From assembly GCA_947462335.1 (NCBI GenBank), contig OX381706.1, positions 18,576,784 to 18,640,783 on the forward strand: DNA of 64,000 nucleotides. The letters run 5' to 3'. The first letter of the stretch is position 1. Each line of letters starts with the position of its first letter. The notes beneath the pieces are model-generated. The model had not been told where the DNA came from, made no database searches, and was given only the letters and a program-made list of their open reading frames with translations. The stretch comes from Harmothoe impar (lineage: Eukaryota > Annelida > Polychaeta > Phyllodocida > Polynoidae). Below, piece by piece: positions 54,912-64,000 of this stretch. The position numbers and the translations under genes are program-made.

Positions 54912-55260
54912 CACTGCAGTAGTTTCTTAATTAGACAGAATTGGCAATCGTGTGAGACCAAAAATAAGATGTATCACTCATGCCATCATAACGACAGAAG
55001 GCATAATAATAAGAATCAAATCAATATACGGTCCTTAAAGGGTTTTAAGCCATGTCCATAGATCACCTGCTGCTCATTTCTATGCCTCCTTTAATAGTCC
55101 GGGCCCTCATCTCTACCTTACCCCACTGTCAGATATATAGGGCAGCGGGTTTATGGAGCTAGTGGTACACTAGATAAGGACAGGTGGGTGGTATACAGAT
55201 AGATTCAGCGAACCTTTGCCTCCAGGGTTTTCATTGGATTAAATTGTAACAGGCGGTTCA
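54912..55260. other. Intergenic with one MITE terminus
   Basis: ggtccttaaagggttttaa at 55030-55048 is an isolated right end of the same MITE family. Otherwise nothing. Confidence 0.4.
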
Positions 55261-55266
55261 TAGTCA

Positions 55267-55445
55267 CACTGTAAAAAGTTGGTTGCCATTTTTATAGGTG
55301 TACAGTAAATTCTCATGTAGGTGTACATTTCATTGTAGGTAAACAGTAGAATCTGATTCTACTGTAAATCTACAGTAGACTCTACTGTAAATCGATTCTA
55401 CAGTAGATTCTACTGTAGATCTACAGTGCGTTCTTTACACAGTGT
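55267..55445. repeat. Small element with CACTGTAAAAA end and TCTACTGTA repeats
   Basis: Left cacactgtaaaaag and right ctttacacagtgt are inverted. The interior alternates gtaaa/tctacagt and agattctactgta units, partly self-complementary. Terminal bases resemble 29828-31280. Confidence 0.5.
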
Positions 55446-56879
55446 TTGCCTTCAGGGTTTAAATTGTAACATGCGCTTCATAGACAACACATCTATATAT
55501 ATAGAGAGATATCATATATCTGTATGTTATCTAAGTCCTTGATTTTACATCATCAGTAATTAAACCACAGTGTGCACAGTGATGCCCCTTTGACACAATA
55601 ACAACTGATAACTGACCGAGCACAAGGGTTTTAGTCATTTCTGTTATGAATAACATCATGTAACATAATAATATTTCCAAAGAGCTCAGTGAGAAATAGA
55701 GCCGAGAATCCGGGTTGATGCAGAACATGATCCAAGCTGTGAGGGAGACATGTTTGTGGCAAATCACTGAGTTTAGTGCTAATTTTACTAAAAGGGCCCT
55801 TTTGGACTTCAGTTGAAGCACTTTTGGTGGAACAGCAAAATATGAGTGACACAGGTCATGGTTTTCGATGTTCCCCAGACATTGATTACATGGAATGGAC
55901 AAGCACTGCCCAGCTCACAAAGATTTCACTTTGAAATAACGCCTTTAGCTCTATGAAGCGTTTGACCATTATGATTACACACACAGAAAAGTGAGAGTCA
56001 TTGTCGCTAAAACTCCCCTTACCTAAGAGTCAGGCAGGGTGTAGGAGCCATAGAGAAACGTTATATGACGTTTTATATGGGGACAGGTATTGTGTCAAAT
56101 TATATCACACGCTGTAACAAAAGGATGTATCCATCCACCCTTCTCCAGAGAACAACCACAGGCCCTGCAAATGAACAATACCACTGTCTTCCTAGATAAA
56201 TATCAGATATTGCTGTGCTGTGCTTCATAATATTTACCACAAGGAGGTCATATATGTAAAGATTAAGCACCTGTTAGTAAGGAGATACACCTGTCTACTG
56301 TAGGGCACAAAAAGAAGAAGATTAAATAAGAGGACGACAAAGGAGCTTGTGGAAGGCCCTTCAATCACCTTGTGTGTCTACATCCCCGAGTAAACAGACT
56401 GGAAGGGCCGCTAGTCGCCCCCTTTCAACATCACCAGCGGCCCCCATTAGATTAGGCCCCAGTACACACTCACTGTCAATGTAGTTCCGGCTAACCAATG
56501 TATCACTCCGCCAACCTACTTCCGGCGGCGAATTGTGGAGCCCTTTTTATCGCTGTTTCCGGTGGGTCTATATCTTTCACTAACAGTTGAGGGCCATTGA
56601 GATCTGGGGGGTTGAGAGAGGTTTTCCGCTGTTGATGGGGTGAGAGGGAGGGGTGAGATTGTTAGGGGGAGGTGGAGAGGGTCAGGCGATTTGAATAAGA
56701 GGGTACAAGTGTGGGGAAGCCTAGGTCCAAGTTGACTGACTTAGATATGGGTGTATACAGTGAATGAGGCGTATGCAATGGTAAATACAGGATACAGGGC
56801 ACACCACACGACGCTATGATTATATATACAGTGAATACAGGTGTATATATATGATAATGTAGTGCTAGGGCCACTGCCA
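55446..56879. other. Intergenic, no confirmed gene
   Basis: 55983-56035 is one arm of the fold-back MITE of 24925-25060. 56400-56580 is relatively GC-rich with an ACCAATG (CCAAT-type) motif but no demonstrable transcript. Confidence 0.4.
55983..56035. repeat. Single arm of the 24925-25060 fold-back MITE
   Basis: cagaaaagtgagagtcattg followed by tcgctaaaact and gagtcaggcag. No opposite arm nearby. Confidence 0.7.
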
Positions 56880-57150
56880 GATACCCCTATAATTATGGGT
56901 CTGGACCACTAAATTCGACATGGAAATTTCCGAAATCTTCATTCCCACCGCTACCATGTCAATCGTTATTTGACTAGAGCAGAAATACTATCATGTTAAC
57001 TATGTAGATCCATGGTAAAGTATATAGCTGTAACTCTGACATGTAGAAGGAGGAAAATTATTTAACTATGACATGACATGTTTTTAATGCGACATGGGAC
57101 ACGGTAAGTTCCTAGGGGCGACTTGGGCCATGGGTATGGAAGTGACAGGC
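56880..57150. repeat. Second copy of the CGACATGG dispersed repeat
   Basis: accactaaattcgacatgg, then gacatgggacacgg. Related to 39001-39220. Confidence 0.45.
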
Positions 57151-58544
57151 GACACATGCCCCCCCCCCCCACCCCCATCACCAATCTCAATGAGTTTAAG
57201 CTCCATATTTAATCAAAATCTTTTAAGTGTACCCTTAAAATGTATAGATGCATTTCCACTTCCAAGGCTCAAGCCTATATATTATTTGTAATTTTTGTTG
57301 TAAGGTCCGACACTTTTATTCTAGGTTGTGTTCGCTGGTAAAAAAAAAACCTGCAATCCTAGGAATTGATTGTGCCGATCAGGGTTTTCAAACACCAAAG
57401 ATATATGTCTTTCAATATAATAAACTTGTATTAAGGTGAATAGAGTTTTTGAAATTTACATTTTCATTCCCTTTTGGTTCTAGAAAGTGACATTTCTCAA
57501 AATTCTGACTCATATACATGGGAGATAAATGATTATAATCCATAATCCATATATACCCATCTTCACCTGGAGGCTCAGGGGTGGTGAGTTCGATCCCTAT
57601 ATATGTGTGTGTCTATGCTGAGTATGCCGGTATGCCACGGTATGCCTGACATCCGGGCCCCAACACCCACTCCTGCCACCTAGTGAGGGGAGCAGGCATC
57701 TTCTGGTCTGGTCTGGTAAAGGGGGGGGGGGGGGGAGGTAGGTAAGAGAGATGAGGGGAGAGAATGGCAGGTATGCACTTGTTGGATGGGAGCGGGAAAC
57801 TACACTATGTCTATGGATTAGTTTGCATTCATAGCGTGGTACAAGGCAGGGAATGAAGGACTGATCCCTGCTGATCATAGCCCAGAGTCCCAATGATAAA
57901 TACATTGCCTCCACAAATCTAGTGCATCAGACAAAGACCAAGTGCAATGCATTGGTATGTAATCATATCGCCCCACTACATTTCTATCTGAATATTTGGC
58001 ATCAGATGGGATCAAACAAGCCATGCCTCAACCCAGTGGACACATAAATTGAATCAACATTGGCAACTGTTGTCAATGTTGATTCAATATTGATTCAACG
58101 TTGATTCAACTTTGAACTGAATCTTATGCTCCTTGGGAATGCCTACACTTTTAACACAAAAACTAACTCCTATAGACCCTTTATTATATTCATTAATATT
58201 CTGTGTTTTATATTCCCCCTGTTGCCTCTCTGTCCCTTCCTTCCAGTAATATACCATGACCTCTCCCAAGACACACTTGACAATTTATTCCTGTTGCTCC
58301 AGACGGGTAAAAGGCGACCTGGCGACCTGTGCTATTTTCCAGGCAACCTAGTAAATAGTGACCTTGTACACTAGTTTAAGCGACCTTTTTGGAGAAATTT
58401 GGCTATTATAAAATTTTCTTAAAAGAAGTGACTTTGTGACCTGGGGCCCTTAATTTTGGCGACTTTCCCTCCTGAGGGGGGGGGGGGAGGGCTAGACCCC
58501 TCTGTATTCCCAATTCCTGTGGCATTACATGCAATTACCTCTCG
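57151..58544. other. Intergenic, no gene recognised
   Basis: 58060-58115 has short ttgattcaa-type direct repeats. Homopolymer G at 57720 and 58480. No exon or RNA gene supported. Confidence 0.45.
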
Positions 58545-58775
58545 CAGCCTTGGTTTGGAACAAGGGCTATGTGAGAAGTAAGCAGCGCGGCCCTACCGCC
58601 CGGCAGTGAGTAGTGAGTAGGTCGGGCTAACCGCCAGAAAACCCTCCCAGAAGTCAGAGCGACTCGGCAGGGGTCAATTCCTAGAATTACCCGGCATCTC
58701 ACCACCCGCCGCGCCGGGCGAGCGGATTGCCGGGGGCTAATCGACGGGCGGACGGATCGACGCATCTATTACATG
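58545..58775. other. CpG-dense island of unknown nature
   Basis: A sharply bounded 230-bp GC- and CpG-rich block in AT-rich surroundings. No match to rRNA, tRNA or a coding exon is recognised. It could be a promoter, a GC-rich SINE core or foreign DNA. Confidence 0.4.
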
Positions 58776-61700
58776 CGCCTAGAATGTGTTCAAGTCGAGA
58801 GTTTCTATGGGAGACAGATTGGACAAATATGATTATTATCTGTTCTGGTTGAATTGGCACTAATCAAGGAGCCAATGGAGCACCCTATTCATGTAGCTTG
58901 ACATATAGAGTTTGGGAGTCAAACCCTTTTAATCCTCTCACCGCCAGATTTCTGCAGTTTTTCAGCAAACATTTGAAAATTCATAAATATCAGAATGTGA
59001 AATGATTTCATACCCTGGTTACTCCCTGAATATTCTTTGTGATAAAATACATGAATGTAGGATGTGGTTGAATGTCAGAAGCGTTAATATGATACCAAAC
59101 ATGGAGTGCGCTAATGCCCATCCCAGTCATAGAGCTGCGGTTTGCCCCTCAAAAGAGCATTCTTGGCACATCGAAGGAAACAGAGTCACAAAGGGGATCA
59201 GGATGATATGAAGGGAGTCTGGCCTGTCCTGACCTCCCTTTAGATGCCACCTGGCTCTATTTTAAATCACAGTCAATGTTATTGACTTTATCTTAGATAG
59301 AGCTGAGGAGAGTCAATGGCATGCAGATAAAATATTCTGTTCAAATATACCCTATGAAATTTGACCTCATGGGGTGTACTGGTCTCATTGTATTTCTTGT
59401 TCTTCAACCGAACATATTAGTAGCTGCTGTAAAAATTCATAGATTTGCAAATATATGGATTTCCCCTGGTTGGCACTTCATAACACTATACCAATGGAAT
59501 TCTCAGCATCCAAACTTACCTCCCAAGAGGTGTTTGCAAGGACAGTTTTGATTGGTGTTTGATTTCGTTGACGATTGCATGTCTGACCATTGGTTATTGC
59601 TGGGTAATGTTTTACTTTATGACCGTGTTTATTCGCCGAGGTATGTTCTAAGATAACAATACTGCCACAGATCTAGAAAAAATAGGGTTGAGTGACTGCC
59701 ATAAACTAATGGATAACGATGCTGTGGGTGTGTCGGAGGGGGTATAAGGGGGTAAATGGGAACGTGATATTGAGGCACCGACATAGTTACATCTCAGAAC
59801 AGGATTCAGCACATTCCAACAATTATTTCCTACCTACAGAGCTATCCAGACTTGCCTACCTACATAGATACACATATGTTTACGTATTTGTACTTTTCTT
59901 TTGAAAAAGAAAGCACCATCGGACGTTGAACTACTCGTACAAGAATAATTTGATAACAATAACAGAAATATGTTATTCTAGACATGCAATGTACTGCAAT
60001 GGCACGATATACCCAATATATCAACTGTTTCCAACCCTCTAAAAGTGTAGGTTCATGTGAGAATTTCTCTAGATTTGACATGTCTAAATGTCAAACAAAT
60101 ACTTAGTAATGTTAATATGTATATATCTGTGTTTTCCATTTTGGTTTCTTGAGTAGAGCAAATTCCTGAGAAAGTGGGTAATACGTTCTCTAGTTTACTG
60201 GCCTACTATTAAGACACAGAGATGTAAGTCACCTTTTTACAGATCCTATAAAGGTACTCGAGTGTATATTTTATGGATCAGAACACAGGGGTGGCTATAG
60301 GTAGAGTATAAGTCCATGCAGTCAATGGGGGAGGGTGCATGCATGGGGAATGTGATATGAGGAGGAGAGAGGCTATATACATACATGTGTAGGTGGTATC
60401 GAGGCTATTTCTGTTACAAAGGAATGCTGGATTGATTTTTAGGAATGTGGCATCCAGTGGGGACGCGGCATCCTGACAGGTGATACCAATATACATACCT
60501 ACATTCACCCAGAGGCCATAGACCTCACCTTACTATGGGAGAGGGGGCGGGCGGGGTTGGGACGATCGGAATGGAATGACCATCGTGATCAATGCCAGAC
60601 TGGGGTCTAATTCATAACATTTTCCCAAAGATTAAACAATCACATATTTACAAGTGTGTTACTGAAAATGAAAAGTGATGGACAAACGATATCCTGTGAA
60701 GGATGCATCGTATGAAAAATAGTTTCCGGGAAGAAGGGGTTTTGTAACCTGACTTGCACAGAGCTGTTTCATGCATCCTATAATGCCCAATCCTGTTAGT
60801 CTGGCTGGTCAATACTAGGTGTCCAGCCAACAACGTCCTCGACCAACAACTTAAAAGATTATCAATAGATTAGGCATTGACTAGTTTCGATTGTTTGAAA
60901 TGTTAAATCCCCCAAAACAATTGAAAAGTACCATTATCCCAACACTTACAGACCACTTTAAAGTATGCACCCTTCAGGAGAAGTCTTCTTTAAAGGCAGA
61001 CTGTTTGTATAGTGGTTATCTAAATATGAGACTAAATGACCAACTGATTTGGCGGGATTGCAAACATTCCATACATATGGACCAAGACAAGGTCGGAGAG
61101 CCATATGAGATTAAGGGGTATACAATGGGTATAGGGGGATAAGACTGGATGAAATTGTGGTGGAAGTGTATGGAGTACAAGACTTCTCTTGTAGGGAGGC
61201 TGGGAAGGCTTCCAAGTGCCCAACGAGATGTATGTGGGATTGCTGTATCAGGAATGTCAGACACTCACGGTGGCCTTTATAAGTCATGGTACCTGCTGGA
61301 GTATCCATATCACTCACCTGACCACTAAACTCTGAATTCCACTGGCACTTTCACCTTGAAAGGTCAAAGAATGTCTGTGCTGCACAGCCGTTAATAGACA
61401 GTAGAATGGACAGAGATTCAGATAGAGTTAATGATAAGCAGAGATGTAGAGGGAGACATATACTGATAAAGAACGAGATACAAAGACAGACAGAGACAGA
61501 CAGAGGGACAGACAGAGATAACATTCTACAAAAAGACTAGAGCTAACCAAAATGTGTTATGTAAAAAGAGAGACATATCAGTGAGAATGCGCCGAATTCA
61601 TATCATTGATGCAATACTTATTAAGTGTTAGACCAACTGCATTCTCTACATCCCGCGAGCAGACCTGATACCCCAGAAGTGGTTAGAGCTGCCCTGCCCT

Positions 61701-62176
61701 GACAGGTGGAATGCAGTGAGTTGTCTGGTTTTAAAACACTTAGCACCTCAATCGTCGGCCGTCGTGCAGGGCCTTGAATACCTCCTACATCATACACACT
61801 GACAGACGGACATTGTGTTGATCCAAGTGTCCAAATCAATAAATGAGTGGATTTCAATAAAATACTGATTTCAATTTGAATTTTCAAAATGAGCAAGTCA
61901 ATGATACACGAGGATTTATAACCGGTCATGAGAGGGCCTGGTGTGAGTAGGACAAAGAACCCATGCAAGGTTAAATACATTCCTGTAACTTGATAAGCAC
62001 AATAGATATAGACATAGTGAAATTGACTTATTTCTCACATGAGAGAGTGTCAACACTATTTACTATTGCCCTGATTAATTTGATATTATATGATTGATTT
62101 TACATGTAGACCTAATGAACAACTGTTATAGAATGTATTACACATGCGTAAGGGACCGACGTCCCATACCATGGTA
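58776..62176. other. Intergenic, no gene recognised
   Basis: 3.4 kb without credible exons. Short AGACAGACAG tract at 61480-61520. Confidence 0.45.
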
Positions 62177-62374
62177 GGTTTGCAGTACCTCATTTGGTAG
62201 AGCAGCGATATATAGATATGAAGGTCCTTGGTTCGAGTCCCGGTTTCTCCAAGACAGACACTTTTCTGTGTCCTTTACAAACACGTAGAGCAGCATAGAA
62301 GCGGCCTACTTGCACTGCTGAGTTATAGTTCATACAAAAAGTCAAGGTACAAAAAGCACCAAGTTGTTGTTGAC
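62177..62374 (+). repeat. tRNA-derived SINE-like unit
   Basis: 62177-62251 resembles a tRNA: A-box-like TACCTCATTTGGTAGAGC, B-box GGTTCGAGTCC and a terminal TCTCCA. The acceptor and anticodon arms do not pair, so it is not a working tRNA. About 120 bp of unrelated body follows and ends in gttgttgttg, the layout of a tRNA-derived SINE. Confidence 0.5.
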
Positions 62375-62461
62375 ATGGGGTGGAGGGGGGATGTAGGTGA
62401 GTGAGCCGCCAATAGCCACAGGAGACTAGCAGCAATACATAAAGCTATTAGATAAAGTCCT

Positions 62462-62676
62462 TTAACCCTTTAAGCACGGCATGTCACTAAGGTATGAATT
62501 TTTCATCATGATGCGCTAGCACTGGAAAGCAACTTTGCGGTGCTGAATTGGGCCCATTATGCCTCAACCCAATAGGGTGGGCATGATGCTTGAATGCAGT
62601 ACTGCTGAGTTATGCGCCATGGCTTCATACATACATCATGATGCACAAGAGCATTATGCCGTCCTTAAAGGGTTAG
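62462..62676. repeat. piggyBac-like MITE
   Basis: TTAACCCTTTAAGCACGGC to gccgtccttaaaggg-TTAG. The central palindrome is more decayed than in other copies. Confidence 0.75.
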
Positions 62677-64000
62677 GCACCCCCTCCCTCACACAGGTAT
62701 GCTGACTGACATTGCCAAGGCAAATACTTGCCATTTCCTTATTCCTAGCCCACTGAACTTGTACTCTACCTAAAGGTATATAGACCTATCGCAGTGTGGT
62801 AGGGATGGGGAGATTATCTTTATTGTTGTGGGTTAGGAATAATTTATATTTACATGCCTGCATGGTCCAAGTTCTGCCAATCAATTCTATTACGAAACCC
62901 CTGGCATTTCACCCTTGATTCATTAGAATGATACACATGCAAGATTGTTACTTTTCATCCTTCATTGGCAAGGGGGAGGTTGAAAAATATCAGTGTTTCG
63001 TCGAAAAAGGGATGTTTTTCATACTTTCAGATACCATCTTTCTTTTCAGAAAAATGATACATTTCTACCCTTGAATAAGCTAACGGGGAGGGGTCATTCT
63101 GAAAAGCTTAATCATAGAATGCAGTGACCGGGCGAAATTGGCAATACGATATACCACTTGATATATGAATAGGTTTATATATGACCTTAAGTGTCTTATC
63201 TTAGTGTTCATTCAAAAACCTATTCTATTTAAAACTCCATTGGGAAACAAAGCAGATTACAATGAACCACCCCCCTTTAGTGGTGGACACAATGGGTGGA
63301 GTGAATACTGGGTTTGCCCTTAGGGGGCATGAACTCTCTGATCAGGCCCCAGATAAAGGCCACTCCAGTTACTTGATGTTAATCCACTTTTAAATTGTGC
63401 CTAGATCCATGGACCTGATAATCCTCGTATAGCCATGACCCTAGAGTAGCCAAGTATCCATGACATTGCAAAAAGGTACCTTTAGATGTAATCTGACAAA
63501 GCCTACAGGGTGTTCTTCTAATTGCCTTCTAGACTAGGTGTAAATTCTAGAAGCTCCACAATCAGGCCTTCAATTTCCCATTTAAGTACCCATTTTAGAT
63601 GGATATGTGTAGCCTCTGACCCATTGTTCCAGGGAAACTGTAAATATTCATTAGGTTACATTTCGGCGTAATGCAAGGAGTAGAAATAGAGTATCCTGTG
63701 TAGACCAGAATAAAACAATATAACTTTTGTAGGGGGGGGGGGGCAGGGCGCGACCCAAAGGGTAGTTCCAGAAATTTCCCCCAGTAGCCCACGGAGCTAC
63801 TCATATGTATACATGTACAGTTAATAAGGTGAGGCTTGCTCAGAGGTGCTCAGAAGTGTTCCCTCTGTACTGCTCCCAACGCAACGAAAGGTAGCGCGAT
63901 ACAAAATGAATGTAGCTGTGCACTAGAAATGATTATAGTTTTACGGTATATACTACAGTATCTAAGGTACATGGGCTGTACATCTATACGTATTTTTAGG
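62677..64000. other. Intergenic, no feature recognised
   Basis: AT-rich with a G-run at 63731-63741. No exon, RNA gene or repeat family assigned. Confidence 0.5.

Noticed and set aside
55531..55902. 123-codon frame on minus
   Set aside because: No recognisable family or signals; treated as chance.
57560..57620. Second tRNA-like B box (gagttcgatccc)
   Set aside because: No matching A box at the right distance and no fold, so not enough for a SINE call.
58545..58775. rRNA or rDNA fragment
   Set aside because: No conserved rRNA core motif could be recognised; only the composition is similar.
61621..61980. 119-codon frame on minus
   Set aside because: No domain, no splice context; length is within chance for this composition.
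1..64000. Naming the species or phylum
   Set aside because: No diagnostic gene is present. Marine invertebrate is the most that base composition and element types allow.

Overview
This is nuclear DNA of a multicellular animal, taken from a draft assembly (one run of Ns at 25695-25914). The evidence is a split serine-protease gene with GT-AG introns, LTR and LINE retroelements, many small cut-and-paste element relics, microsatellites and long gene-poor stretches. The abundance of piggyBac-, hAT- and mariner-like relics and the tRNA-His-primed Ty3/Gypsy element fit a marine invertebrate. I cannot name the species or fix the phylum from sequence alone.

1-17.2 kb: the 3' part of a chymotrypsin-fold (S1) serine protease gene on the + strand, with five exons from the mature N-terminus to the stop codon and an AATAAA. 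Its first visible intron (about 14.4 kb) was expanded by nested insertions. A 5'-truncated LINE (1512-1762 plus 14275-14933) was split by a complete, apparently very young 12.5-kb Ty3/Gypsy retrotransposon in antisense (1763-14274). The two 484-bp LTRs read as identical. The element has a tRNA-His primer site, a Gag ORF, a -1 frameshift signal (slippery heptamer, 5-nt spacer, stem) into Pol, and a long third ORF (1072 codons). The third ORF has Cys/His zinc-finger-like motifs, does not look like an envelope, and is preceded by what looks like its own CpG-rich internal promoter (NRF-1-type site plus TATA). The element is also unusually rich in short perfect hairpins, densest in ORF3 and just beyond it. 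This is the most unusual object in the window.

17.2-31.9 kb: no confident host gene. It holds an inverted-repeat minisatellite (17.85-18.49 kb) and a roughly 4-kb tandem duplication (21.73-25.69 and 25.92-31.9 kb). Each copy carries insertions the other lacks, so empty and filled sites can be read side by side. This gives exact ends and target duplications for three mobile-element insertions, plus a fourth (TA target) from a sister element.

31.9-64 kb: low-complexity DNA, one candidate signal-anchor exon (33071-33265), a three-deep nest of small TIR elements (42843-45904), a 2.8-kb DNA transposon with long inverted repeats and a decayed ORF (46826-49616), and a tRNA-derived SINE-like unit near 62.2 kb. 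Throughout 20.5-62.7 kb there are more than a dozen copies of a TTAA-flanked palindromic MITE that I assign to a piggyBac-like family.
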